From positions 1 through 64,000 of the forward strand of contig DAIRDJ010000004.1 of NCBI GenBank assembly GCA_036796215.1: 64,000 nucleotides of DNA. The letters are read 5' to 3'. A program made the translations under genes and the position numbers. The notes below the pieces were generated by a model. It was not told the DNA's origin. It saw only the letters and a program-made list of their open reading frames with translations, and made no database searches. Of this stretch, positions 25,547 to 34,254 are shown one piece after another; position 1 is the stretch's first letter, and every line of letters begins with the position of its first letter. The stretch is from SLRI01 sp036796215 (GTDB lineage Bacteria > Pseudomonadota > Alphaproteobacteria > Geminicoccales > Geminicoccaceae).

Positions 25547-27015
25547 TGGCGAGCCTCGGCGTCACCGCCTTGCCTTCAGGTCACAGCGACCGGCGTCGCC
25601 CGGTTTGGCCGCTCCTTCTCGGCCTCGTCGGCGTCAGCCTCGCCGCCGCTCTCGGCGGTGTCGCCACCGGCCTCGGCGAACTGAAGGGTGCGGCGGTTGC
25701 CATCGCCGTGCCGATCGGTCTCGCGATCTACGCAGCACCACAGCTCGGCCCCTATCTCTGGCTCCTCGCGAGCCCGCTGACCGTCGGTCTCGCCCGCGGC
25801 GATATCCTGCCCTTCGTCCGCCCCAACGAAGCCTTGCTGCTGCTGATCCTCGGCGCCGTCGCGTTTCGCGTCGTCCCGCTCGTGCTCGCCGGCCGCTGGC
25901 GTCTGCCGCCACTCGGCCGCTTCGATCTCGCCCTCGGCCTGTTGGTGGTCACGGGCTCGCTCCTGCCCGTGTGCATCCGCCTCGGCCGCGATCTGCCGCT
26001 CGCCACGGACGACGTGCTCTACAGCCTCGTGTTGATCAAATACCTGCTCCTCTACACGCTGTTTCGCCTGACCATCACCACCACGGCGCAGGTGCGCGTC
26101 TGCCTCGTGTTGGCCCTCGCCGCGGCCGTGCCGGTGGCCCTCGTTGCGCTCTTGCAGGTTAACGGCCTGTTCGGCGTGCCGGAGTTCCTCGCGCGGTACT
26201 ACGACTCGCCGTTCTCCGGCGGGCAAGGCGCTCCGGTCACCTCCCGCGGCACCTCGACCGTGGCGAGCTCATTCGGTGTCGCCAACCTCATGATCCACAC
26301 CGCGAGCATCGTCTCCGGATGGATGATCGTCTACGGCCGGCCGCGTGGCGTGCTGCTCTGTATGGGAGTGGTCTGCTTGTTCGGCGTGCTCGCCGCCGGC
26401 CAGTTCTCCGGTATCATCGGCGTCGCCATCGCGATCACCATCACCGGTTGGCTGATCGGCCGGCTGCGCCAGGTCATGCTCTGGGCACTGCCGGCCCTGG
26501 CCCTCGGTGCAGCACTGCTCTGGCCGGTTCTCGAACAACGGCTGAGCGGGTTTGAGCGGGATTCCGGTCTGCCGCAGAGCTGGGAAGGTCGCATCGACAA
26601 TATGGAACGCTTCATTCTTCCGGAGCTCGCCTCGGGCGACAACTGGTTTCTCGGCGTCCGCCCCGCACCTCGGGTCGCCGCACCCGAATGGTGGCGCGAG
26701 TACGTCTATATCGAAAGCGGCTATGTTTGGCTGTTGTGGATCGGCGGCGTGCCGTTCCTCGTGGCTTTCCTCGCTTTTGCCTGGGTCGGGATCACCGAGT
26801 TCGGCCGGGTCTGCCGAACACGCCAGGATGCCGTCGGCATCGCCGCACTCGCGGCGACCACCGGTCTTACCATAGTGACCGTCCTGATGCTGTTCGATCC
26901 CCACCTCACGATGCGCGGCGGCGCCGATCTGATGTTCCCGCTCATGGCCCTCGCCCTGCTGGGGCCGGCCGCGCGCCCCGATCCCGTCGTACCAGCCGAG
27001 CGAGCTCGACCATGA
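25546..27015 (+). CDS. O-antigen ligase/polymerase-like membrane protein (Wzy/WaaL family)
   Basis: The 489-residue membrane protein has about ten to twelve hydrophobic segments and a large periplasmic loop around residues 330 to 400 (RDSGLPQSWEGRIDNMERFILP, APRVAAPEWWREYVYIESGYVWLLW). The loop position and the conserved arginine and histidine/tyrosine content are typical of Wzy/WaaL proteins. It should polymerise repeat units delivered by the MurJ-like flippase, or ligate the glycan to an acceptor. The ATG overlaps the flippase stop by one base (TGATG). Confidence 0.82.
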   Translation: MASLGVTALPSGHSDRRRPVWPLLLGLVGVSLAAALGGVATGLGELKGAAVAIAVPIGLAIYAAPQLGPYLWLLASPLTVGLARGDILPFVRPNEALLLLILGAVAFRVVPLVLAGRWRLPPLGRFDLALGLLVVTGSLLPVCIRLGRDLPLATDDVLYSLVLIKYLLLYTLFRLTITTTAQVRVCLVLALAAAVPVALVALLQVNGLFGVPEFLARYYDSPFSGGQGAPVTSRGTSTVASSFGVANLMIHTASIVSGWMIVYGRPRGVLLCMGVVCLFGVLAAGQFSGIIGVAIAITITGWLIGRLRQVMLWALPALALGAALLWPVLEQRLSGFERDSGLPQSWEGRIDNMERFILPELASGDNWFLGVRPAPRVAAPEWWREYVYIESGYVWLLWIGGVPFLVAFLAFAWVGITEFGRVCRTRQDAVGIAALAATTGLTIVTVLMLFDPHLTMRGGADLMFPLMALALLGPAARPDPVVPAERARP

Positions 27016-30000
27016 CCCGCAGCCCATCTTCACATACCCGACGCATCGCCTGGCTCGCCGGCCTGACCCTGCTCGCCGCCTGCAACTACGAGAGCGGCGA
27101 GCGGGCGCTCGAACGGGGCGACGAGATGCGCGCCGCCGAGATTTGGCAGCCGCTCGCCAGGCGCGGCGACATGCGCGCGGCCCTGGCCCTGGCACGCCTC
27201 GACACCGGCGCAGATGCCACGCCGGCGGAGCTCGACGAGGCCGAGCGCGAACTCCGGCGGGTGCTCCGCCTCGGCGAGGGCTGGCAACAGGGCTGGGCCT
27301 ACTACGAGCTCGCCCGTGTGGAACGCCAGCGCGACCGGCCGGTCGAAGCCGCGGCCTATTACGAGGAAGCGCTGGAGCGCGGTGTCGAATGGGCCGCCTA
27401 CGACCTCGGCCAACTCTTGGCCGAGGGCAGGGGGGTCCAACCGGACCCGGCACGCGCCTTGCGTCTCACCGAGCAGGCCGCCGACGAAGGCGTGGCACCG
27501 GCGATGACCGCGATGGGCACGTTCTACGTCCGGGGCATCGGCGTCGCCGCCGATCCCGAAGCCGCTAGGCGCTGGTACGAGAAAGCCGCCGCGGCCGGCG
27601 ATCCCTGGGGCCAATTCGCCCTCGGCCAATTGCTGCTGGCCGCCGATCGCGAAGGCGGCGAGCTCGACCCCGCCGGTGCTGCGGCAGCGTTCGAGGCGGC
27701 TGTCGCCGAGGGCATCGTCCAGGCGAAACTACCGCTCGCCGACCTCCTCCTGCCATTCGACCCGGCTACGGCCGAGGTCGTTCCCGCGGATCCGAACCGG
27801 GCCCTCGCCCTCTATACCGAGGCGGCCGCGGCCGGCGATGCCTGGGCGAGCTATCGCCTCGCCGAAATCTACGCCTCCGGCCGGCTCGCCCCGGCCGACC
27901 CCGAGCGCGCGGCCAAGCATTACGCCAAAGCGGCGGAAGGCGGCATCGGCCTGGCGGCGAAGGCCTTGGGCCGGCTCTACGAGCTCGGCCAGGGTGTGCC
28001 GGTCGATCCGGCCCGCGCCGCTGACCTCTACACCACTGCGGCAGCCGAGGGCGATATCGACGCCGTGCTGGGCCTCATTCGGCTCGCCCGCCTGCCCGAT
28101 CCCCCGCCGATCGACACAACCACGCTTCTGGCCGAACTGGAGGTGGCGCTCGACCTGCGCCCCGCCGATGCCGGTCAGGTTCTGGGCGACCTCTATCTCG
28201 CGGGTGATCTCGTCCCGACCGACCCCGTGTTGGCCACAGGCTACCTGGAGACAGCGCTCGCCGCCGGCAACACGACGGTCCGGCCGCGCCTGGCACGGCT
28301 CTATCTCGATCCTACGCTTGAGCTCGGTGGTGCCGGCCGCGACGCCGAGGCGGGCCGGAGACTCTTGGAGGACGCCGCTGGCGAGGGTGACCCCAATGCC
28401 GCCTTCGAGCTCGCCCGCCTGCTCGAGGCGCCACCCGCGGCCGATCCGGCGCGCGCTCGCAGCCTCTATACCGCGGCTGCCGAAGCCGGCGTCGCGGCCG
28501 CGCAAAAAGCGCTTGCCGACCAGTTCCGTGACGGGATCGGTGGCCCCCAGGATCGCGACCTCGCCGTCCGGTGGTATGAGGTCGCGGCGGCCGGCGGTGA
28601 TCCCTGGGCCGCTTTCGAACTCGCCCGCCTGCTCGAAACGGGCGCTGGCGTGGCTGCCGATCCGGCTCGTGCCCGCAGCCTCTACGCTAGGGCGGCGGCT
28701 GCACAAATCGCCCCGGCCCAGCAGGCGCTGGCCGGCATGCTGCGCGACGGTCGAGGTGGTCCCCCCGACATCGTGGCGGCGGGGCGCTGGTATCGGGCCG
28801 CGGCAGATGCCGGTGAGCCTTGGGCCGCCTACGAGCTGGCACAGCTCTATGCCGCGGACACGGCGGGCGTTCTGCCGGCCGATCGCAGCCGCACCGAGAC
28901 CATGACCATCCTCTACCGCTCCGCTGCCAATGCTGGCATCCCGCAGGCTCAGTTGGCTCTAGGCGATCTCTTGGCCGATCCCGCGAACCCGGCCGCCGAT
29001 CCGGCGGCGGCAGCCGCCTGGTACGAGCGGGCGATGGCTTCCGGCGAACCCATAGCGGCCTTCCGCCTTGCGCGGTTGCCATCACCCGGCACCACATCCG
29101 CGAACCTCGAGCCGAGGCGGCGCGCATTGCTCGAGGAGGCGGTCGCCGCCGGCGTGCCGGGTGCAGCTACAGAGCTCGCGCGGCTGCTGGAATCGGACGA
29201 GGACGGGGCCCCCGATCCGGCTCGGGCTCTGGAGCTGTACCAAAGTGCCGCTGCCGAGGGTGATCCCTGGGCGGCACTTGCCTTGGGTCGCCACTACCAG
29301 GGGGACGCGCGGACGCCGACCCGGGGATCGCGGGATCCGGATCTGGCAATTGTCTGGCTCGAGCAGGCCGCCGCGGCCGACATTGCCGAAGCGAAGCGCC
29401 GCCTCGGTGACCTCTATGCCGATTCGGCGAGCGACCACTTTGCCCCCGAGAGCGCCGTGCGCTGGTACGAAGCTGCAGCTGCGGACGGTGACGAGTGGGC
29501 CATGATAGAGCTTGCCAAGCTCAGGATGGATGGCCCGGCCGGCATCGCCGATCCGGCGGCTGCCGCCCGGGCGCTCGAGCCACTCGCCGAGGCCGGGCTG
29601 CCGCAGGCGCAGAAGCTGCTGGGCGACCTCTATGATCGCGGCCAGGGGGTGCGGGCCGATCCAGAAACCGCTGTCGCCTGGCACCGCGCGGCGGCGCAAG
29701 GGGGTGATCCCTGGGCCGCGTTCGCGATGGCAGAACGCCATTCGCGGGGCCGCGACGTGCCACGCGATCCGGATCGGGCCCGCGAGTACTATGTCATCGC
29801 GGCGGCGGCCGGTCTGGCGCCGGCACAGCGCTGGCTCGCCGACGCGGAGATGATGCGGGCCATGGCCAGCCGCGGGGCGGAGGCGGAGGCTGCGCGCGGT
29901 AGTGCGGTGACCTGGTATCAAGCGGCGGCCGAGGGCGGGGATGCCCGGGCGCTCTATCGTCTTGGCATTCTGCATCTCGACGGCCAGGGTGTGCCGCGCA

Positions 30001-30167
30001 ATCCCGAACGGGCGGTCGAGCTCTTGCAGCGCGCCGCGGCCGCCGGCTCGCCCGACGCCGGGGTGGCCCTCGGCGATCTCTACACCATGGGCGGGGCGGT
30101 CGATCGCGACAGCGAGCGCGCGGCCTACTGGTACCAGGCCGCGGCCGAGGCGCGCGCCGGCGACTGA
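27012..30167 (+). CDS. Very large Sel1-repeat (TPR-like) lipoprotein, possible outer-membrane scaffold
   Basis: The 1051-residue lipoprotein has lipobox LTLLAAC with the acylated cysteine at residue 24. The remainder is almost wholly Sel1-like repeats of about 35 to 38 residues, each with a core like AARWYEKAAAAGDPWGQFALGQLL and a linker such as G-x-G-V-x-x-DPARA; I count more than twenty. Such proteins act as assembly scaffolds; AlgK of the alginate machine is a short lipoprotein of this kind. It overlaps the Wzy-like gene by four bases and ends the operon. It probably holds together the polymer export complex in the periplasm at the outer membrane. No porin gene of the AlgE/PelB/BcsC kind is in the operon, so its partner is unknown. 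Confidence 0.88.
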   Translation: MTRSPSSHTRRIAWLAGLTLLAACNYESGERALERGDEMRAAEIWQPLARRGDMRAALALARLDTGADATPAELDEAERELRRVLRLGEGWQQGWAYYELARVERQRDRPVEAAAYYEEALERGVEWAAYDLGQLLAEGRGVQPDPARALRLTEQAADEGVAPAMTAMGTFYVRGIGVAADPEAARRWYEKAAAAGDPWGQFALGQLLLAADREGGELDPAGAAAAFEAAVAEGIVQAKLPLADLLLPFDPATAEVVPADPNRALALYTEAAAAGDAWASYRLAEIYASGRLAPADPERAAKHYAKAAEGGIGLAAKALGRLYELGQGVPVDPARAADLYTTAAAEGDIDAVLGLIRLARLPDPPPIDTTTLLAELEVALDLRPADAGQVLGDLYLAGDLVPTDPVLATGYLETALAAGNTTVRPRLARLYLDPTLELGGAGRDAEAGRRLLEDAAGEGDPNAAFELARLLEAPPAADPARARSLYTAAAEAGVAAAQKALADQFRDGIGGPQDRDLAVRWYEVAAAGGDPWAAFELARLLETGAGVAADPARARSLYARAAAAQIAPAQQALAGMLRDGRGGPPDIVAAGRWYRAAADAGEPWAAYELAQLYAADTAGVLPADRSRTETMTILYRSAANAGIPQAQLALGDLLADPANPAADPAAAAAWYERAMASGEPIAAFRLARLPSPGTTSANLEPRRRALLEEAVAAGVPGAATELARLLESDEDGAPDPARALELYQSAAAEGDPWAALALGRHYQGDARTPTRGSRDPDLAIVWLEQAAAADIAEAKRRLGDLYADSASDHFAPESAVRWYEAAAADGDEWAMIELAKLRMDGPAGIADPAAAARALEPLAEAGLPQAQKLLGDLYDRGQGVRADPETAVAWHRAAAQGGDPWAAFAMAERHSRGRDVPRDPDRAREYYVIAAAAGLAPAQRWLADAEMMRAMASRGAEAEAARGSAVTWYQAAAEGGDARALYRLGILHLDGQGVPRNPERAVELLQRAAAAGSPDAGVALGDLYTMGGAVDRDSERAAYWYQAAAEARAGD

Positions 30168-30207
30168 TGTCCGGCTGCCCGGTCGAGGATTCCGCTCGAG
30201 TGGCTGA

Positions 30208-30250
30208 TTGACAACCATGGCCTTGGCAGAATAAGCGGAATTGTGTTCCG
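30208..30250 (+). promoter_or_regulatory. Promoter and autoregulatory-type operator of the IclR operon
   Basis: A consensus -35 TTGACA (30208-30213) is followed after 17 bp by ATAAGC (30231-30236). Immediately after is CGGAA-TTGTG-TTCCG (30236-30250), an inverted repeat with the GGAA-N5-TTCC spacing known for IclR-family operators. It would overlap the transcription start, so bound regulator would block the promoter. The IclR gene starts 18 bp later. Confidence 0.6.
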
Positions 30251-30267
30251 TTTTTAGTCGAGGGTCG

Positions 30268-31116
30268 ATGCGCCAGTCCGCCACCCGTCGCAGCCTCGCC
30301 ATCCTCGAGCTGCTCGCCGAGTGTCCCGAAGGCCTGCCGCTCGGCGAACTGGGCCAGCGGCTCGACCTGCCCAAGAGCGTCGCCCATCGCCTGTTGTCGC
30401 TGCTGACCGAGGAGGGCTACACCCGACAGGACAGGGCCACCGGGCACTATGCGCTGACGCTCAAGCTCACCCTCCTCGGTGCCCGTCATCTTGCTGGCAC
30501 CGGCCTCGGTGACGTCAGCCAGCCGATCCTCGACCGCCTGGCGCGGGCCACCGGCGAACTCGTCCGCCTCACCGTCGTCGAGGGCGATGGCCTCGTTTGG
30601 GTCGGCAAGGCCCAAGGTGCCCGGCATGGTCTGCGCTACGATCCCGATGCCGGCACGCAGGTGGTGCTGCATGCGACCGCGACCGGCAAGGCCTGGCTCG
30701 CCACCCTGTCCGAGGCCGAGGCGATGCGCATCGTCGCGGCTACCGCGTTCCGCACCCCAGAGCATTTCGGACCCGATGTCATCCGCGATCCCGAGCGGTT
30801 TCGCGAGGAGCTCGCCCGCACCCGGGCCCGCGGCTACGGCCTCGCCGTCGAGGAGGGGGAGCCCGGCACGGCCGCCGTCGCCGTGGTGGTGCGTGCCTCG
30901 GCTACCGAAGCGGCACCGGCGGTCGGGACGCTCAGTGTGGCAGGACCGGTCGGCCGGTTCACGCCCGATCGCTGCCGCCGCTTCGTCGCCGAGATCGAGG
31001 CGGCGGCCGGCGAGCTCAGCGGTCTCTGGCCGTTACGCGCGCCATTCGCGAGCGAGCCCGCGCTGCCGCAGGTGCCGGACACCCTTGCCGAGCGAGGAGT
31101 CTTGCAGCATGCCTGA
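30268..31116 (+). CDS. IclR-family transcriptional regulator
   Basis: The 282-residue regulator has an N-terminal winged helix-turn-helix (residues about 5 to 60: SLAILELLAECPEGLPLGELGQRL, then SVAHRLLSLLTEEGYTRQD). The IclR ligand-binding domain follows (about 75 to 250, including VLHATATGKAWLATLSE and GYGLAVEEGEPGTAAVAVVVR). The ATG at 30268 follows GAGGGTCG. It is transcribed with, and overlaps, the cupin gene, so it most likely controls this uptake and catabolism operon and itself. The ligand is presumably the imported compound or a metabolite of it. Confidence 0.92.
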   Translation: MRQSATRRSLAILELLAECPEGLPLGELGQRLDLPKSVAHRLLSLLTEEGYTRQDRATGHYALTLKLTLLGARHLAGTGLGDVSQPILDRLARATGELVRLTVVEGDGLVWVGKAQGARHGLRYDPDAGTQVVLHATATGKAWLATLSEAEAMRIVAATAFRTPEHFGPDVIRDPERFREELARTRARGYGLAVEEGEPGTAAVAVVVRASATEAAPAVGTLSVAGPVGRFTPDRCRRFVAEIEAAAGELSGLWPLRAPFASEPALPQVPDTLAERGVLQHA

Positions 31117-31555
31117 TCCCGAAACGCCGCGCTATCCCGGGCCCTTGCCGCTCGACGCGGCCAAGACGGCCCTCCACCTGGCGCGGCTCGGCGATGCCAG
31201 CTTCACCCGTGACGGTCCGCGGGCCGATGTCGAATATCGGGATCTGGGGCTCGCCCATGCAAGCGGCGGCCGGATCGGCGCCAAGCACATCCGCGCCATC
31301 GCACCGTTCGCAAGGGAGACTGGCTGGCACTGGCACGACATGGAGGGGCACTTCGTCTTCGTGCTCAAGGGCTGGATCACGTTTCACTTTGCGGGCGTCG
31401 CGGCGCCGGTGACGGTCGAGGCGGGGGGCTGCCTGTCGCAGCCGGCTGGCGTCGCTCACAATGTGGTCGCCCGCTCCGATGACCTCGAGCTCATCGAGAT
31501 CAACCTGCCGGCCGACTTCGGCACCATGGAGCTGGACGAGGCGCATGGCGGCTGA
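31109..31555 (+). CDS. Cupin-domain protein
   Basis: The 148-residue protein has a single cupin barrel. Motif 1 is GWHWHDMEGHFVFVLKGWITFHF (about residues 69 to 91), with the metal-binding H-x-H and a later histidine. Motif 2 is GGCLSQPAGVAHNVVARSDDLELIEI (about 102 to 127). It could be a small isomerase, dioxygenase or sugar-acid enzyme, or a sensor; the sequence does not say which. It overlaps the IclR gene by eight bases and the permease gene by eleven, so it belongs to the same operon. Confidence 0.85.
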   Translation: MPDPETPRYPGPLPLDAAKTALHLARLGDASFTRDGPRADVEYRDLGLAHASGGRIGAKHIRAIAPFARETGWHWHDMEGHFVFVLKGWITFHFAGVAAPVTVEAGGCLSQPAGVAHNVVARSDDLELIEINLPADFGTMELDEAHGG

Positions 31556-32378
31556 TCGCGCACTGGCGTTGGAGCCCGAGACCTCGGGCGGTGGCCGCCT
31601 CACGCTTTGGCTGAAGAAGCGCGCCGGCGTGATCGCCGTCTTTGTCCTGCTCTTTGTCATGTGGGAGGTGGCGGTCTGGTTTTTCGCGATCAAGCCCTAC
31701 CTCTTGCCGCCGCCCTCGCTCGTCTGGATCGAGTTCCTCAAGCGCTGGGACACCGTCCTGCATGGGGCGATCGTCACGACGCAAGAGATCGCCGGCGGCT
31801 ACCTGCTGGCCGTCATCGTCAGCATCCCCATGGCGCTTGCCGTCGCCAAGTCGCGCTTCGTCGAGGAGTCCATCTACCCGGTCGTCGTCTTCCTGCAGAT
31901 CATCCCGAAGATCGCGATCGCCCCGCTTTTCATCATCTGGCTCGGCTTCGGCTACACCCCGAAGCTGTTGATCGTCTTCCTGCTCTGTTTTTTTCCGATC
32001 GTCGTCGCCAGTGTCGCCGGGTTCAAGTCGGTCGATCCCGAAATCCGCGACTTCGCTCGAACGACTGGTGCCGGTCCCTGGAAGATGTTCTTCAAGATCC
32101 AGCTGCCGCAGGCGCTGCCCGAGATCTTCACTGGCCTCAAGGTCGGCGCCGCCCTCTCTGCGACGGCAGCGGTCGTCGCCGAATTCGTCGCGGCCGATCG
32201 TGGCCTCGGCTACCTGCTCCTGCAATACAACGGGCAATTCATGACGCCCATGGTTTTTGCCATCATCATCGTGCTCAGCCTGATCGGGCTCGCCGTCTAC
32301 TACCTGGTCGAGCTGCTCGAACGACTGGTCATCCCGTGGCACGTCTCGCAACGGCCGGCAGGGGTCACCGGGGTCTGA
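31545..32378 (+). CDS. ABC transporter permease, SsuC/TauC/ThiX type
   Basis: The 277-residue inner-membrane permease has about six spans, from VIAVFVLLFVMWEVAVWFF near residue 29. It contains LQIIPKIAIAPLFIIWLGFGYTPKLL in parts and the EAA-like loop FARTTGAGPWKMFFKIQLPQALPEIFTGL near 168 to 196. The layout is that of the nitrate/sulfonate/taurine/pyrimidine family. It lies with an NMT1-type binding protein and an ATPase. The overlap with the cupin gene supports cotranscription. Confidence 0.92.
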   Translation: MAADRALALEPETSGGGRLTLWLKKRAGVIAVFVLLFVMWEVAVWFFAIKPYLLPPPSLVWIEFLKRWDTVLHGAIVTTQEIAGGYLLAVIVSIPMALAVAKSRFVEESIYPVVVFLQIIPKIAIAPLFIIWLGFGYTPKLLIVFLLCFFPIVVASVAGFKSVDPEIRDFARTTGAGPWKMFFKIQLPQALPEIFTGLKVGAALSATAAVVAEFVAADRGLGYLLLQYNGQFMTPMVFAIIIVLSLIGLAVYYLVELLERLVIPWHVSQRPAGVTGV

Positions 32379-32412
32379 AAACGCGACACCACCACAACGG
32401 GGAGGCAGAACA

Positions 32413-33387
32413 ATGACGATCAAGACCGTGCTGGCGGCGGCGACCGCCACGCTCATCGCCGCGACCGCCTGGCAGGCCGAGGCCAACGACGCCGTCTCGC
32501 TCCGGCTCAACTGGTATCTGGGCGGCCTGCACGTGCCCTTCTATTACGGCCGTGACGAGGGCTTCTTCAGCGAGGAGGGCATCGACCTCACCATCAACGA
32601 GGGCCGCGGCTCCGGCAACACGACCCAGGTGGTGGCCGCCGGCTCCGACACCTTCGGCATGGCCGACAGCTCGAGCCTGATCGGCCTCGCGGCACAAGGT
32701 GCGGAGATCAAATCCATCATGTCGCTGCTCAACTCGACGGGCTTCTCGGTCATCTCGCTCGCCGAGGCCGGCATTCGCGAGCCCAAGGATCTCGAAGGCA
32801 AGTCGCTCGCGGTCTCGCCGGGCGATCCGCTGGCCCAGCTCCTCGAAGCCGTGGCCAAGGCCAATGATGTCGACATCTCGACCATTACCTTCGTCCAGGT
32901 CGATCCGGCCGCCAAGGTCGTGACGGTGCTCGAGAAGCGCGCCGATGCGCTGCTCGGTGGTGCCGACGACCAGTATTTCCTGATCAAGTACCAGGGCCAG
33001 GAACCGGCGGCCCTGCGCTATTCCGAGCACGGGGCGAACATCGTCGGCATGACGATCCTCACATCCACCGACCTGATCGAGAGCAATCCCGATCTCGTCG
33101 AGCGCTTCGTCCGCGCCTCGGTACGCTCCTGGCAGGCGGCGATCGAGAATCCCGAGGCCGCGGTCGAGGCGGGGCTCCGGGAGAAGCCCGATCTCAATGC
33201 CCAGTCGACCCTCGATCAGCTGATGGTCGACATCGAGCTCTTGCGCTCGCCCGCCTCGCCCGACCGCATCGGCTATGGTGCGGAAGAGGACTGGACGCGC
33301 ACGATCAATCTCTTGAAGGAGTATCGCGGGCTCGAGACCGAGCTCGACTGGACCGCCTTCCACACCAACGCGTTCATCCCGGACTAA
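32413..33387 (+). CDS. ABC transporter substrate-binding protein, NMT1/THI5-like
   Basis: The 324-residue periplasmic protein has a signal peptide (MTIKTVLAAATATLIAATAWQAEA) and a mature start VSLRLNWYLGGLHVPFYYGRDEGFFSEEGIDL in parts. This is typical of the NMT1/SsuA family, which binds pyrimidine precursors, sulfonates or riboflavin-like compounds. DPLAQLLEAVAKANDVD and ALLGGADDQYFLIKYQG are part of the second lobe. The order permease, binding protein, ATPase is unusual but compact: 34 bp after the permease, and TAATG overlap with the ATPase. The ligand is unknown; the DapA-like enzyme downstream hints at a keto acid or aromatic acid. Confidence 0.9.
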   Translation: MTIKTVLAAATATLIAATAWQAEANDAVSLRLNWYLGGLHVPFYYGRDEGFFSEEGIDLTINEGRGSGNTTQVVAAGSDTFGMADSSSLIGLAAQGAEIKSIMSLLNSTGFSVISLAEAGIREPKDLEGKSLAVSPGDPLAQLLEAVAKANDVDISTITFVQVDPAAKVVTVLEKRADALLGGADDQYFLIKYQGQEPAALRYSEHGANIVGMTILTSTDLIESNPDLVERFVRASVRSWQAAIENPEAAVEAGLREKPDLNAQSTLDQLMVDIELLRSPASPDRIGYGAEEDWTRTINLLKEYRGLETELDWTAFHTNAFIPD

Positions 33388-34247
33388 TGGCGGCAACGAC
33401 CGCGGCAGCAGCGGCGGGTGCGCGACCCGCCGCTGCGAGCGGTCCGGCAGCGACGGTCAAGGCCGGCAGCGGGGCCGGTTGGCCCATCAGCATTCAAGGC
33501 GTGAGCCAGATCTTCCGCCGCGGGAACCAGGTGACCCATGCCCTGGACGAGGTCGACCTCGAGATCGAGGCCGGCGAGTTCGTTGCCATCGTCGGCCCCT
33601 CGGGCTGCGGCAAGTCGACCTTGCTCAAGATCGTGGCAGGGCTGCTGGCGCGCAGCAGCGGCCGGGTCGCGATCGACGGCAAGGAGGTGACCAGCCCGCA
33701 CACCGAGCTCGGCATCGTCTTTCAGAGCCCCGTCCTGCTCGACTGGCGCAACGTGCTGGACAACGTGCTGATCCAGATCGAGCTCAGGGGCCTCGACCGC
33801 AAGCGCTATGTCGCAACGGCCCAGGACCTGCTGACCAAGGTCGGCCTCGGCGAGTTTACCGACCGGATGCCGCGCGAGCTCTCGGGCGGGATGCGCCAGC
33901 GGGCAGCGATCGTCCGCTCGTTCATCCACGACCCGCCACTCTTGATGATGGATGAGCCGTTCGGTGCGCTCGATGCCTTGACCCGCGAGCAGATGCGCAT
34001 CGACCTCGAGAAGCTCTGGCTCGAGCGCCGGCACACGACACTCTTCATCACCCACGGCATCGCCGAGGCCGTGTCTCTTGCCGACCGGGTGGTCGTCATG
34101 ACGCCGCGCCCCGGCCGGATCGACCGGATCATCGAGATCGACCTGCCGCGGCCGCGCGACAAGGCGGTCGTCACGAGCCAGGCCTTCGCCGGCTATTGCG
34201 ATGCGATCACCGAGACCTTCATGCGCCGCGGTGTCATCCGCTATTGA
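33387..34247 (+). CDS. ABC transporter ATPase, SsuB/TauB type
   Basis: The 286-residue ATPase has an Ala-rich N-terminal extension of about 30 residues, then Walker A GPSGCGKST near 71, the Q-loop FQSPVLLDWRNVLDNV, the signature LSGGMRQRAAIVRSF, Walker B LLMMDEPFGALD and the H-loop ITHGIAEAV. These are standard for the nitrate/sulfonate/taurine family. The ATG overlaps the TAA of the binding protein by one base. It energises the permease encoded two genes upstream. Confidence 0.93.
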   Translation: MAATTAAAAAGARPAAASGPAATVKAGSGAGWPISIQGVSQIFRRGNQVTHALDEVDLEIEAGEFVAIVGPSGCGKSTLLKIVAGLLARSSGRVAIDGKEVTSPHTELGIVFQSPVLLDWRNVLDNVLIQIELRGLDRKRYVATAQDLLTKVGLGEFTDRMPRELSGGMRQRAAIVRSFIHDPPLLMMDEPFGALDALTREQMRIDLEKLWLERRHTTLFITHGIAEAVSLADRVVVMTPRPGRIDRIIEIDLPRPRDKAVVTSQAFAGYCDAITETFMRRGVIRY

Positions 34248-34254
34248 GGATTCA

